Positions 51,201 through 54,704 of a stretch of 64,000 bases of DNA are shown one piece after another. Under the pieces are notes generated by a model. That model searched no databases and was not told the origin of the DNA. It worked only from the letters and a program-made list of their open reading frames with translations. The stretch is from Oxyruncus cristatus. Its lineage: Eukaryota > Chordata > Aves > Passeriformes > Cotingidae. The stretch lies in NCBI GenBank assembly GCA_013399855.1, contig VXAY01005593.1, positions 372,001-436,000 on the forward strand. Reading direction: 5' to 3'. The position numbers and the translations under genes are program-made. How positions within the stretch are numbered: position 1 is the first letter of the stretch; every line of letters begins with the position of its first letter.

Positions 51201-54200
51201 GGAGCTGGAGCGGGAACGAGAGGAGCTGCAGATGAAGAAGGCTGCCTACCAGCTCGACCTGGAGAGGCTTCGCACGGCGCAGAAGCAGCTGGAGAGGGAG
51301 AAGGTGCAGCTCAAGCAGGATATGGAGCGATTATCTCAAATGCGGCAGGAGCCTGACCACAACCAGGTAAATGATGCCAAGGGCCAGGCTCCCGGGGAAG
51401 CAGAGCCCTGCAGGGAGCTCCCAGCCAGCTCCTGGGCCAGCTGAATGCCTGCAGGGATAGACTGGTGCTGGCCCAGTCCTAGACACGTGTGGCCTGGTAT
51501 TTCAAACTGTCTCTTTCCTTGCATGTGGTGTGCAGAGCTGTGCTTCTTGCACCTCCGGAGCTGCTGAGGCACTGCCAGTGTTGATACAACGTGGTGTATT
51601 TGGGGTGCCTGGCCAGTGCTGAGCAGCGGGAGGCCACAACAGCCCGAGTTCTGCCCACTTCTGTGTGCCGTGTGTTGGGGGATGGCAGAAAGGAGGTGTC
51701 CTAGGCAATCCCAGGAGGCTGATCCTGCCTGACACTGGCCTTCACCCCATGAGGGCTGAGCTCTGGGGCACAGTCAGGCAGAGGAGACGTCCTTCTCAGA
51801 AACAGCCTGAGCGTTGTGGGTTACCTGCACCCTCCAGCTGTCACAAAAGCCTCTTGTGAGGCTGATAACTGCAGGGCAGGGCTGTTTGTGTGCTGACCTC
51901 CATCTGCAAAAGCATTCTCAGTATCTAGCAAAGAGATGGGCATTGCCCCTGTCCTGGAGAGACTGGGCACCTGTAGTCTGGTTGTGGCTCAGTGAGCAAA
52001 GGTCCCTGGTTCTGCTGCAAGAGCCTTCTGGTGCCTGGCTGGCCACAAGCACAAAAAGAGCCCCCATACAGATCCTGCTCTGTGCATTTTTCAGCAAGCT
52101 GGGGTATAATTCTTTATAGCTGTGAGCAGTCTGGGGGAGGAGTGCAAGCATCGTTGGCAAAACATGGGCGGAATTTCATCCTTAAGCCTGTTGATCATTT
52201 GTTTGTTTGTAACTCACTGATTCTGACTGTAATTAGCTTAGAGCTGTAGCAAAATTAGCTTATAAATGTTGGATTGCCTAATGGAAATCATTTTGGGTGC
52301 CTGAATGGACTAATTTTGGAGCAGTGAGCTCTGAAAAGCTAATCACCAGAGGAGGGCCTGCTCCCTCCCAACCTGTTCCTGATCAAGCCAGAAGTTTTCC
52401 GAGCAGCCAGTGTAGCTGTTCCAGCATCAAGCACACATAGACATGTGAGGGGCATGGATGCTGTGGGAGAGGCTGAGAGGTAAAATGCCTGCAAGGCTTA
52501 AGGGATTTAGGAGAAGGAAACACCTTTTTGAGGCAGGTATCTTACTGACACTGCAGAGCTATTAATAGAGGGTTCAGTGAGGCTTTGTTGGGCTGTTGTT
52601 TTGATCTTCCCTTTGAATGTGCAAGCTCAATTACATCCTAAGACAGCCGTTAGGAGGAAAAAAAATAGGGAAAAATGTTTTTGCTTTCATCTTTTGCTTG
52701 GGAGCGCTTCCTTTGACACATGCTGCTCTGGTGTGCTGGCGTTCCCCTCCCAGAGAGGCACAGTGTTCCTTGGCCTCCTGCCACCATCTGTGTGTGCAAA
52801 CGGTGCAGGGTGAGTCTCGGTAGTGAGATCTTAGGGAATATTTGCCCTTGGCTTGTTGATACATAGCATAGTACATGTAGGAGCAAAAGATAGTGGAGTG
52901 TTACTCTTTAAATGCGTCGTTTTTTCATCTTAGACAGAGAGGGCTTTTCTCTCATTGCTTTGCCTGTATGGGGACAATGTTTTAGCTGGTGGATGGGCTG
53001 GATGTTCACAAGAACAATGTCTGTCTTTATGAATGGTCTGGGACACCTTTCCTATCCAGGTTCTCTGTGGCCTCTTCCATAAAACACTTTTCCTTTATAG
53101 GTTTCCAATCTACATGAGAAACTTGCAAGAGTCTCCTCCCAGTCCAGCATCGATGAATCCTCCAAGCAGAAGAGCCCTTCCCTTCCTAAACAAGGGCACT
53201 TTGATGCAGAACTGTCTGTCTCCCCCAAAAGGAACAGTCTTTCAAGGACACACAAAGAGAAAAGCACTTTCCATTTGCTTAGCACAACAAACCAGACTAA
53301 CAAGGCAGCTGAGGAACAGACCCAGATGCCTACTCGCCTCTTCAGTTTAGCCAAACCAAAGGAGAAGAAGGAAAAGAAGAAAAAGGGCAGGGGACATCGC
53401 TCCCAACAGTCTGGTGAGTGTCAGGGGAGGTCACAGGTGTGTTTTCAGGGTTGGTGAGCTGGCTGTTTTCCTTCAGCCAGCAAACTTGTGGAAGCACAAA
53501 ACCTAGCTTTAAATGGGGATGGTAAAGCAGGGATGGACTGATATCTGTGATGAGTGGAGTTCCCAGCTTGAAGTTATCTTCTGTGGGCTTTTCTGCCTGT
53601 TCCACAGTCCCTGGGGTTGTCATAGGGACACACTCTCCTCATTGCCTCTCCCCTTCCCCATCCCATCCTGAACAGCTTCCACAGGCTGGATTCTTGGTTT
53701 ATTTTTCAGCATGCTCTGCTTCAAGGAGGAAAAGGTCCTGCTCTGGGGTCTGTTTTCAGGAGCTGCTGCTGGGGTGCTCCTGACTGTTGCAGCTCCTGAG
53801 GCATTGATGTCTTCTTTAGCTCTGTGGTAGTTTGGAAGTTTTGGTCTATCTTACCTCTTGATCTGAAAAAAAAAAAAAAAACCCCACGCAGTTTTTTTCC
53901 CTGGTAGTTTTGCATCACCTTAGGACTCAGATCTGCACCTCAAACTTCTGACCCACGTGAAATTTGATCGCACACCCTCAGCTGACCAGTTTTATCGATG
54001 TTGACTCACTGATGTTTTCCAACCTGTGCACAGGGAAGCTCACCTGTTACAAGGTGTGATTTCGTGGTAGCTCAGGGAACTGAACATCTTCTGAGGGGTC
54101 CAGTGGATCTGGCAGACAGCAGAGTTCCTGTGCACGTGGAGTCCCACTCTGCCTGCCCTGTGCCTGTGTTCCCATAGTGATTCCCACCTGTTGTTTTTTG

Positions 54201-54258
54201 TGCTGCAGATTCTCACTCGTCAGAAGCACCTCCAGAGGGTGAGGAGATCTTCTGCTGA
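463..54258 (+). CDS. AKAP13: AKAP13 (AKAP-Lbc) 3' half, 29 joined coding exons
   Basis: Joining 29 exons gives 1405 complete codons and a TGA with no phase conflict. The product is an A-kinase anchoring protein that is also a RhoA guanine-nucleotide exchange factor; it works at the cytoskeleton and scaffolds PKA, PKD and 14-3-3. Counting residues from the first whole codon at 465, I see an S/T-rich linker (1-367), a K/E tract and C1 zinc finger (about 368-447), a linker (448-602), DH (about 603-795), PH (about 797-938), a linker, a coiled coil (about 1150-1280) and a basic tail ending EEIFC. Recognition rests on blocks recalled from human AKAP13, such as [35 protein letters not shown] [10 protein letters not shown] and [17 protein letters not shown]. 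The N-terminal part, including the RII-binding helix, lies upstream. The exons are listed separately below. Confidence 0.96.
4981..5112 (-). mobile_element. CR1 LINE 3' fragment, antisense
   Basis: The + strand reads GGTTTGGGTTGGAAGGGACC, then CCCCCTGCCGTGGGCAGGGA and CTAGACCAGGTTGTTCAGAG. This is the reverse complement of the avian CR1 3' end. Only about 130 bases remain, the usual heavy 5' truncation. Confidence 0.93.
6984..7116 (+). mobile_element. CR1 LINE 3' fragment, sense, next to an exon
   Basis: The sequence runs from GGAAGTGTTCAAGGTCGGGT through CCCTGCCCATGGCAAGGGTG to TCCCTTCCAACCCAAACCAG and the tail TCTATGATTCTACTC. This is the sense-strand avian CR1 3' end, 5'-truncated and diverged. 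Its tail ends about 31 bases before the acceptor of the following AKAP13 exon. Confidence 0.93.
7151..7494 (+). CDS. AKAP13: AKAP13 exon 2 of window, 14-3-3/PKA site
   Basis: The exon has 344 bases, starts in phase 0 and ends with AG of a split Ser/Arg codon at AG|GTGAGT. It encodes [15 protein letters not shown], a Ser-rich and acidic stretch, [11 protein letters not shown], and [18 protein letters not shown]. The Ser codon of RRHSW is at 7442-7444. In human AKAP-Lbc this RRHS serine is, as I recall, the PKA-phosphorylated 14-3-3 docking site (Ser1565) that restrains GEF activity. The acceptor is a tandem CAGCAG (7145-7150). Similarity to human IIFPK-PEEE favours the downstream AG; use of the upstream AG would add one Gln. 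Confidence 0.95.
7495..10611 (+). other. AKAP13: AKAP13 intron (3.1 kb)
   Basis: This is AT-rich intron with no recognisable repeat. A 152-codon open frame at 10129-10587 has no similarity that I know of and ends just before the next acceptor. Confidence 0.75.
10612..10665 (+). CDS. AKAP13: AKAP13 exon 3 of window, 54-base cassette-type exon
   Basis: The exon lies between TTCATTTTCAG (10601-10611) and AGAAG|GTACAA (10665/10666). It starts and ends in phase 2, so including or skipping it keeps the frame. With the flanking split codons it reads [19 protein letters not shown]. This matches the [19 protein letters not shown] block I recall from human AKAP13 between the [10 protein letters not shown] and SLEGL segments. 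It is too short to appear as an open frame alone. The basic PPIHRRS end makes a second basophilic Ser site with the next exon (RRSYSLEG). Confidence 0.93.
10666..15724 (+). other. AKAP13: AKAP13 intron (5.1 kb)
   Basis: This is AT-rich intron. It contains overlapping non-conserved open frames (for example 13134-13480) and short A runs near 15391-15400. I recognise no repeat family or RNA gene in it. Confidence 0.75.
15725..15908 (+). CDS. AKAP13: AKAP13 exon 4 of window
   Basis: The acceptor is TTTCTCTTCAG and the donor is CACCAG|GTAAAA. The exon has 184 bases, begins in phase 2 and ends in phase 0. It encodes [20 protein letters not shown] and later [20 protein letters not shown]. The SLEGL start and the SLVSL-like centre match the human linker between the 14-3-3 site and the C1 domain. 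The segment is Ser-rich and probably disordered. Confidence 0.92.
15909..17111 (+). other. AKAP13: AKAP13 intron (1.2 kb)
   Basis: This is AT-rich intron and I see nothing else in it. It ends in the pyrimidine tract TTCTTTTCTGTTCTGCAG. Confidence 0.8.
17112..17220 (+). CDS. AKAP13: AKAP13 exon 5 of window
   Basis: The exon is flanked by CTGTTCTGCAG and GACA|GTGAGT. Its 109 bases run from phase 0 to phase 1. It reads [20 protein letters not shown] and then [16 protein letters not shown]. The QGFN-C-SPLTKS-SLM-IS-P-LD pattern matches the human linker. The exon's last base, A, can be completed either by the 126-base exon at 21370 or directly by the exon at 25446, both in frame. Confidence 0.93.
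17221..21369 (+). other. AKAP13: AKAP13 intron (4.1 kb) with one CR1 fragment
   Basis: This is AT-rich intron holding a CR1 piece at 18928-19077 (listed separately) and a run of about 18 T at 20846-20863. The open frames here have no support. Confidence 0.75.
18928..19077 (+). mobile_element. CR1 LINE 3' fragment, sense
   Basis: The sequence shows CTCCCAGGGAAGCTGTGGAT, GTGTTCAAAGCCAGGCTGGA, TGGGGCTTTGAGCAACC, CCCATGGCAGGGGG and TTCCAACCCAAACCAGTCTATG. This is the avian CR1 3' end on the + strand, 5'-truncated and with small deletions. Confidence 0.94.
21370..21495 (+). CDS. AKAP13: AKAP13 candidate cassette exon (126 bases)
   Basis: The acceptor is CCCACTTCTCAG and the donor is GATA|GTAAGT, both good. 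The exon is 126 bases, phase 1 to phase 1, so it can be included or skipped in frame. It adds 42 residues, including [20 protein letters not shown] and [21 protein letters not shown] is a good PKA-type site and SSSSDEEEE a good CK2-type site. I do not recall this block in the human full-length protein, where the flanking segments appear joined directly. It may therefore be an alternative exon. Open frame, splice sites and composition support real coding use; RNA evidence is not available. Confidence 0.72.
21496..25445 (+). other. AKAP13: AKAP13 intron (4 kb)
   Basis: This is AT-rich intron. It includes a G/T-only low-complexity stretch (22640-22818, listed separately) and an A/C-rich stretch around 23539-23583. 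I recognise no transposon family. Confidence 0.75.
22640..22818 (+). repeat. G/T-rich low-complexity tract
   Basis: About 180 bases are almost free of C and A on this strand, with alternating runs of T and of 4-5 G (for example GGGGGTTTGTTGGGGGTTTT at 22736-22755). It is simple low-complexity DNA rather than a unit repeat. The open frame across it (22589-22834) reads mostly F, G, L and C and is an artefact. Confidence 0.7.
25446..25488 (+). CDS. AKAP13: AKAP13 small exon (43 bases)
   Basis: The acceptor follows a C-rich tract (CCCCCCACCCCTCCAATCTTTTCCAG) and the donor is CAGAG|GTACAG. It runs from phase 1 to phase 2, so skipping it would shift frame. With split codons it reads [15 protein letters not shown]. 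It sits where human AKAP13 has a similar short Ser/Thr-rich piece before ITEE, and the next bird exon begins ISEE. The exon holds five CpGs in 43 bases, unlike its surroundings. Confidence 0.85.
25489..26664 (+). other. AKAP13: AKAP13 intron (1.2 kb)
   Basis: This is AT-rich intron and I see nothing else in it. It ends with TTTTTTCTTTTTTGATTCTAG. Confidence 0.8.
26665..26770 (+). CDS. AKAP13: AKAP13 exon 8 of window
   Basis: The acceptor is GATTCTAG and the donor is AGCAAA|GTAAGT. The 106 bases run from phase 2 to phase 0 and encode [20 protein letters not shown] followed by [16 protein letters not shown]. The [20 protein letters not shown] block is nearly identical to the human sequence I recall immediately before the K/E-rich tract and C1 domain. 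VSRTFS is a basophilic phosphosite pattern. Confidence 0.96.
26930..26969 (+). repeat. Short tandem duplication (about 20-base unit, 2 copies)
   Basis: AGGATTGTGTGGATTGTA occurs twice in direct tandem, separated by AC. It lies just upstream of the CR1 fragment. Confidence 0.8.
27020..27368 (+). mobile_element. CR1 LINE fragment with part of the reverse-transcriptase frame
   Basis: The stretch starts near GGTCACTAGTGGTGTCTCCA and GGGCTCAGTTTTGGGGCCGG. One frame from 27071 reads [14 protein letters not shown], the CR1 ORF2 reverse-transcriptase region. After 27140 it jumps to the 3' end of the element (AGGAAATGGCCTTAAACTGA, then GATGATCTTGAAGGTCTCTT and TTCCAACTTTGAAG), so several hundred bases of the usual element are missing. 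It is a dead copy, + strand. Confidence 0.9.
28575..28628 (+). repeat. Local direct repeat GGCTCCAGCCTAAAAA
   Basis: GGCTCCAGCCTAAAAA is found at 28578-28593 and again at 28611-28626. The two copies are separated by 17 bases and each is flanked by TTTTTAG. I do not recognise an element family. Confidence 0.75.
29630..29978 (+). promoter_or_regulatory. AKAP13: CpG-rich patch, candidate internal AKAP13 promoter
   Basis: I count 21 CpG dinucleotides in about 350 bases, while the kilobases on both sides are AT-rich with almost none. The patch includes GCCGGCCGTGCCGG, a perfect C6G6 palindrome at 29746-29757 and GCGCGTCGGTTCCGCCGC. Such an unmethylated-type island deep in an intron usually marks a promoter or enhancer. 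It lies upstream of the C1-DH-PH exons, where an internal promoter would give a short Lbc-like GEF; human AKAP13 is known to make short forms (proto-Lbc, Brx) from alternative starts. Promoter function is inferred and no TATA box is seen. Confidence 0.55.
29762..29836 (+). CDS. AKAP13: Candidate alternative first coding exon of a short AKAP13 isoform
   Basis: An ATG at 29762 has A at -3. It opens a 25-codon frame that reaches the donor TGGGAG|GTAAGA at 29836/29837 in phase 0. The next downstream exon (32026) also starts in phase 0 with EKEKDKEK, so the join is in frame and yields a C1-DH-PH-coiled-coil protein without the anchoring half. The encoded start is [13 protein letters not shown] and the end [10 protein letters not shown], an ordinary-looking protein sequence rather than a low-complexity one. 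It sits inside the CpG patch. I cannot name a homologous exon with confidence, so this is a structural inference. Confidence 0.45.
32026..32197 (+). CDS. AKAP13: AKAP13 exon 9 of window, K/E tract and first half of C1
   Basis: The acceptor is TTTTCTCTCTGCAG and the donor is GCAA|GTAAGT. The 172 bases run from phase 0 to phase 1. The first 24 residues are almost only K, E and D ([20 protein letters not shown]...), a charged helix or linker. Then the C1 zinc finger starts at His-396 with [17 protein letters not shown], followed by [11 protein letters not shown]. The C1 domain of this RhoGEF subfamily is atypical (it does not bind phorbol ester as far as I know) and helps locate the GEF or its partners. 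The intron splits the CxxC pair between the third and fourth cysteines. Confidence 0.97.
32198..35327 (+). other. AKAP13: AKAP13 intron (3.1 kb) inside the C1 domain
   Basis: This is AT-rich intron with a short (TG)n at 32741-32752 and a run of about 20 T near 33798-33817. I see no transposon or RNA gene. Confidence 0.78.
35328..35395 (+). CDS. AKAP13: AKAP13 exon 10 of window, second half of C1
   Basis: The exon is 68 bases, phase 1 to phase 0, between ACTCTTGACAG and ATGAAG|GTAAGA. With the split codon it reads [20 protein letters not shown] plus KMK. It completes the zinc ligands: C-x4-H-x2-C-x6-C. The combined C1 pattern is H-x12-C-x2-C-x10-C-x2-C-x4-H-x2-C-x6-C. All eight ligands are present. 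Confidence 0.96.
35396..35854 (+). other. AKAP13: AKAP13 intron (459 bases)
   Basis: This is AT-rich, with a short TATATATATAT run at 35705-35716. I see nothing else. Confidence 0.8.
35855..35921 (+). CDS. AKAP13: AKAP13 exon 11 of window
   Basis: The 67-base exon lies between TTTTCTTTCAG and ATAAAA|GTAAGA. It goes from phase 0 to phase 1 and reads [20 protein letters not shown] then NK. [17 protein letters not shown] matches the human segment right after the C1 domain. Confidence 0.95.
35922..37112 (+). other. AKAP13: AKAP13 intron (1.2 kb)
   Basis: This is AT-rich, with a short 17-base tandem duplication at 36637-36670. It ends in CTGACCCTTCCCTTCCAG. Confidence 0.8.
36637..36670 (+). repeat. 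Tandem duplication, 17-base unit, 2 copies
   Basis: CTATAATGATAGTATAA is followed directly by CTATAATGATAGTAAAC. The copies differ at two of the last three bases, so this is a recent local duplication. Confidence 0.8.
37113..37251 (+). CDS. AKAP13: AKAP13 exon 12 of window
   Basis: The acceptor is CCCTTCCCTTCCAG and the donor is GCAGG|GTAAGG. The 139 bases run from phase 1 to phase 2. They encode [20 protein letters not shown], then FNNRRSS and [17 protein letters not shown] and NRRS are basophilic kinase sites, and [10 protein letters not shown] matches human closely. The segment is a linker between C1 and DH. Confidence 0.96.
37252..38221 (+). other. AKAP13: AKAP13 intron (970 bases)
   Basis: This is AT-rich intron without recognised elements. 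It ends in TTCTGTTTTTCAGCAG, a tandem acceptor. Confidence 0.8.
38222..38334 (+). CDS. AKAP13: AKAP13 exon 13 of window
   Basis: The exon follows the CAGCAG tandem acceptor (38216-38221) and ends GATGAAG|GTAAGA. From the downstream AG it reads [20 protein letters not shown] and [18 protein letters not shown], matching the human GVGND...TWKFLS-STDSL-KIS-VNES-ESL-DE. Use of the upstream AG would insert an Arg after the Gly. The role is linker just before the DH domain. Confidence 0.95.
38335..38884 (+). other. AKAP13: AKAP13 intron (550 bases)
   Basis: This is AT-rich intron. The frame of the following exon stays open upstream to 38815, so two further in-frame AGs (38839, 38845) could act as alternative acceptors. 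Confidence 0.7.
38885..39031 (+). CDS. AKAP13: AKAP13 exon 14 of window
   Basis: The exon encodes [20 protein letters not shown], then [20 protein letters not shown] and VVKRQDVIY. It matches human DMNEGQL-G-...[11 protein letters not shown]...DSKFL-QQ-KDVVKRQ-VIY just before the DH domain. The donor is TATG|GTGAGA. The acceptor GCTTTGTGAAG is weaker than usual, and the start lacks two residues relative to the human VGTDMNEG that I recall. The start is therefore the least certain boundary of this exon. Confidence 0.9.
39032..39717 (+). other. AKAP13: AKAP13 intron (686 bases) with long T runs
   Basis: It contains a 13-base local duplication at 39104-39134 (AACTTTAGGTCAG), paired T runs at 39211-39259, and a direct repeat CTCTCACACATGAAACT-like near 39516-39564. 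No transposon is recognised. Confidence 0.8.
39211..39259 (+). repeat. Two adjacent poly-T runs
   Basis: A run of about 16 T is followed by GGAAAC and then a run of about 25 T. It could be the A-tail remnant of an antisense retrocopy, but no body is visible. Length will be unreliable in sequencing. Confidence 0.8.
39718..39968 (+). CDS. AKAP13: AKAP13 exon 15 of window, DH domain start
   Basis: The acceptor is ATCCTATACAG and the donor is AATCAA|GTAAGT. The 251 bases run from phase 1 to phase 0. They encode conserved region 1 of the Dbl homology domain: [20 protein letters not shown], then [20 protein letters not shown] and [20 protein letters not shown]. The Glu of YELMQTE is the usual DH catalytic Glu that contacts switch 1 of Rho. 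The DH domain exchanges GDP for GTP on RhoA. Confidence 0.97.
39969..40600 (+). other. AKAP13: AKAP13 intron (632 bases)
   Basis: I see no feature in this intron. It ends in TCATGTCTTGCAG. Confidence 0.8.
40601..40726 (+). CDS. AKAP13: AKAP13 exon 16 of window, DH middle
   Basis: The exon is 126 bases, phase 0 to phase 0, encoding [20 protein letters not shown], then [20 protein letters not shown] and VK. It matches the human [18 protein letters not shown]...[10 protein letters not shown] block of the DH domain. The donor AAG|GTAGGA is weak but is followed by an intron of only 104 bases. Skipping would keep frame but remove DH helices. Confidence 0.96.
40831..40948 (+). CDS. AKAP13: AKAP13 exon 17 of window, DH conserved region 3
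   Basis: The exon lies between TTTATTCCTTAG and CAAAG|GTAGGG, 118 bases, phase 0 to phase 1. It encodes [20 protein letters not shown] and [19 protein letters not shown]. This is the most conserved DH helix, which packs on Rho switch 2. The block contains the Tyr (KYP) that is commonly mutated to abolish Lbc exchange activity. All expected residues are intact. Confidence 0.97.
40949..41485 (+). other. AKAP13: AKAP13 intron (537 bases)
   Basis: It contains a 12-base tandem repeat GTTTTGTGAAAC at 41304-41328 and is otherwise plain. It ends in TCTGTTTCTTTTTTAAAG. Confidence 0.8.
41486..41734 (+). CDS. AKAP13: AKAP13 exon 18 of window, DH end and PH start
   Basis: The 249-base exon runs from phase 1 to phase 1 and ends TAAAAG|GTAAGA. 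It encodes [20 protein letters not shown], then [40 protein letters not shown] and [19 protein letters not shown]. The last DH helix (SLNLVKDVI...VN..V..YE) continues into the DH-PH linker, and the PH domain opens with RKLIRDGPV. Similarity to human is high. Confidence 0.97.
41735..43416 (+). other. AKAP13: AKAP13 intron (1.7 kb)
   Basis: I see no repeat family or RNA gene here. Open frames on both strands (for example 42709-43116 minus) have no known similarity. Confidence 0.78.
43417..43493 (+). CDS. AKAP13: AKAP13 exon 19 of window, PH strands
   Basis: The exon is 77 bases between TTCTTGTTTTGCAG and TCACTG|GTAAGG, phase 1 to phase 0. It reads [20 protein letters not shown] then YVFASL, the second to fourth strands of the PH domain. 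It matches human [26 protein letters not shown]. Confidence 0.97.
43494..44849 (+). other. AKAP13: AKAP13 intron (1.4 kb)
   Basis: I see nothing beyond ordinary intronic sequence. The 3' end, CATTTCTTTCCATCTGAAG, uses a GAAG acceptor. Confidence 0.78.
44850..45031 (+). CDS. AKAP13: AKAP13 exon 20 of window, PH end
   Basis: The exon has 182 bases, phase 0 to phase 2, ending ACCAT|GTAAGC. It encodes [20 protein letters not shown], then [20 protein letters not shown] and [20 protein letters not shown]. The final PH helix has the invariant Trp (NGWIQIIQ). In the Lbc family the PH domain binds activated RhoA and membranes. Conservation is very high. Confidence 0.97.
45119..45201 (+). CDS. AKAP13: AKAP13 exon 21 of window
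   Basis: The exon is 83 bases after an intron of only 87 bases, from TCTCCTATCCAG to CTGAAAG|GTAAAA. With split codons it reads [20 protein letters not shown] then DAKVRGLK. It matches human NRDEDEGIPSENEEEKKM...R-LK after the PH domain. The segment is acidic and probably helical. Confidence 0.94.
45202..45568 (+). other. AKAP13: AKAP13 intron (367 bases)
   Basis: Plain intron; I see nothing in it. It ends TTTTCTGTTCACCCCCACAG. Confidence 0.82.
45569..45748 (+). CDS. AKAP13: AKAP13 exon 22 of window
   Basis: The exon has 180 bases, phase 1 to phase 1. It encodes [20 protein letters not shown], then [20 protein letters not shown] and [20 protein letters not shown]. It matches the human [26 protein letters not shown]...RSNTEEALKG...MKSAINE. 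The first part is a short heptad-like helix (LLLLEEK). Confidence 0.96.
45749..46469 (+). other. AKAP13: AKAP13 intron (721 bases)
   Basis: I see nothing beyond intronic sequence. It ends TTGCTTTTTATCAG. Confidence 0.8.
46470..46634 (+). CDS. AKAP13: AKAP13 exon 23 of window
   Basis: The exon has 165 bases, phase 1 to phase 1, ending CCAAGG|GTGAGT. It encodes [20 protein letters not shown] and later [20 protein letters not shown] and MNASK. The [21 protein letters not shown] block is identical to human as I recall and carries a basophilic Ser/Thr site (RRAET). Confidence 0.96.
46635..48733 (+). other. AKAP13: AKAP13 intron (2.1 kb)
   Basis: This is ordinary intron. No known repeat was recognised, and the open frames (for example 47789-48172) are unsupported. 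Confidence 0.75.
48734..48804 (+). CDS. AKAP13: AKAP13 exon 24 of window
   Basis: The 71-base exon lies between CCTCCTTTAG and AAGAAG|GTATGG, phase 1 to phase 0. With the split codon it reads [20 protein letters not shown] then ILKK. It matches human [17 protein letters not shown], and LRRTES is a kinase-site pattern. Confidence 0.95.
48805..49313 (+). other. AKAP13: AKAP13 intron (509 bases)
   Basis: AT-rich intron; I see nothing else in it. Confidence 0.8.
49314..49358 (+). CDS. AKAP13: AKAP13 exon 25 of window (45 bases)
   Basis: The exon is 45 bases, phase 0 to phase 0, encoding [15 protein letters not shown]. It sits between GATCTTGTCATAG and AACGAG|GTAAGA. Human has GGNANLVFMLKRNSE at the same place. 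Its length makes it invisible as an open frame, and skipping would keep frame. Confidence 0.95.
49359..50507 (+). other. AKAP13: AKAP13 intron (1.1 kb)
   Basis: No repeat recognised. Several overlapping open frames around 50129-50562 lack similarity. The intron ends GTTTTCTCGCAGCAG, a tandem acceptor. Confidence 0.78.
50508..50558 (+). CDS. AKAP13: AKAP13 exon 26 of window (51 bases)
   Basis: The exon is 51 bases, phase 0 to phase 0, reading [17 protein letters not shown]. The human counterpart is QVVQSVVHLYELLSALQ, so the upstream AG of the CAGCAG acceptor (Gln kept) is the conserved choice. The downstream AG would remove the Gln. The sequence is a leucine-rich helix leading into the coiled coil. 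The donor is CTTTGCAG|GTAGGC. Confidence 0.94.
50559..50916 (+). other. AKAP13: AKAP13 intron (358 bases)
   Basis: Ordinary intron ending GTGCCTTCTCTCCCAG. I see nothing else. Confidence 0.8.
50917..51366 (+). CDS. AKAP13: AKAP13 exon 27 of window, coiled coil
   Basis: The 450-base exon encodes 150 residues in phase 0 to phase 0. It opens [20 protein letters not shown] and [19 protein letters not shown], then becomes a continuous K/R/E/Q-rich helix with Leu heptads ([45 protein letters not shown]). The region is known in AKAP-Lbc to mediate homo-oligomerisation and autoinhibition. The exon is much more GC-rich than the flanking introns and has long open frames on other frames and strands that are only shadows. 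Confidence 0.97.
51367..53100 (+). other. AKAP13: AKAP13 intron (1.7 kb)
   Basis: No repeat family is recognised. The coding frame stays open 26 codons past the donor, to TGA at 51442, so intron retention would give a different C-terminus. Confidence 0.78.
53101..53413 (+). CDS. AKAP13: AKAP13 exon 28 of window, Ser- and Lys-rich tail
   Basis: The exon has 313 bases, phase 0 to phase 1, from TTTTCCTTTATAG to TCTG|GTGAGT. It encodes [20 protein letters not shown], then [40 protein letters not shown] and [36 protein letters not shown] and [16 protein letters not shown] match the human tail. The first 35 residues differ from human. The KEKKEKKKK stretch could act as a nuclear-localisation or membrane-binding basic patch. 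Confidence 0.95.
53414..54208 (+). other. AKAP13: AKAP13 last intron (795 bases)
   Basis: It contains a run of 16 A at 53866-53881 and nothing else recognised. It ends GTTGTTTTTTGTGCTGCAG. Confidence 0.82.
54209..54258 (+). CDS. AKAP13: AKAP13 last coding exon and stop
   Basis: After the split Asp codon the frame reads [15 protein letters not shown] and stops at TGA 54256-54258. Human AKAP13 also ends GEEIFC, which confirms the frame and the true C-terminus. The exon continues as 3'UTR. Confidence 0.95.
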
Positions 54259-54367
54259 GCACAGACTGTTCCTGTGGTCACTCGTGGCATTGGCACCATG
54301 GACATCCCCCTGCCTGTTACTCGGCACGCGGCTGGTGCCTGCGCTGGACAGGCACCTGGAGGTTTTA

Positions 54368-54373
54368 AATAAA
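54368..54373 (+). terminator. AKAP13: Proximal poly(A) signal
   Basis: AATAAA in GGTTTTAAATAAAACGTGTT is followed after about 15-30 bases by a GT-rich stretch (GTCTGTTAAGTGGTGG). This would give a 3'UTR of about 130 bases. Use is inferred. Confidence 0.5.
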
Positions 54374-54660
54374 ACGTGTTATGAAGTCTGTTAAGTGGTG
54401 GATAAGGGCCTCTCTCCTGTGGTTTTGCATGAATTCTCCCCACAGAGGCTGAACTGCACGGCAAATAGTGCTGTTTCTCTGTGCAAACCTTGGGTTAAAT
54501 GAATTGGGATAGACATTTTCGGTCTCTTCTTACTGCTAAAGGATGAGAGAACATAGCCTTAAGGGGTCTGTGCCTTCAAATTCCCCTTTTCTGGGGAACA
54601 TAACCAAAACCAAGCATTTAGCAAAAGATTAGGACTCTGCTAATGGTGCGTACACACTGG

Positions 54661-54704
54661 CATATATAGATATACTGTATATATACATATATGTATCTAT
54701 GTAT
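54661..54704 (+). repeat. AT-rich imperfect inverted repeat
   Basis: CATATATAGATA pairs with TATCTATGTAT(C) with about one mismatch, around a TATATACATATATG centre. It is a mutated TA/TATG microsatellite that could fold in the 3'UTR. Confidence 0.6.

Noticed and set aside
50802..51356. 184-codon frame overlapping the coiled-coil exon
   Set aside because: It is a frame-shifted reading of the GC-rich K/E-coding exon, giving G/A/E-rich sequence. The true frame is fixed by junction phases and similarity.
54661..54704. Hairpin as a possible microRNA precursor
   Set aside because: It is a mutated TA-rich microsatellite with a short stem of about 12 pairs and lacks the length and stability of a precursor.
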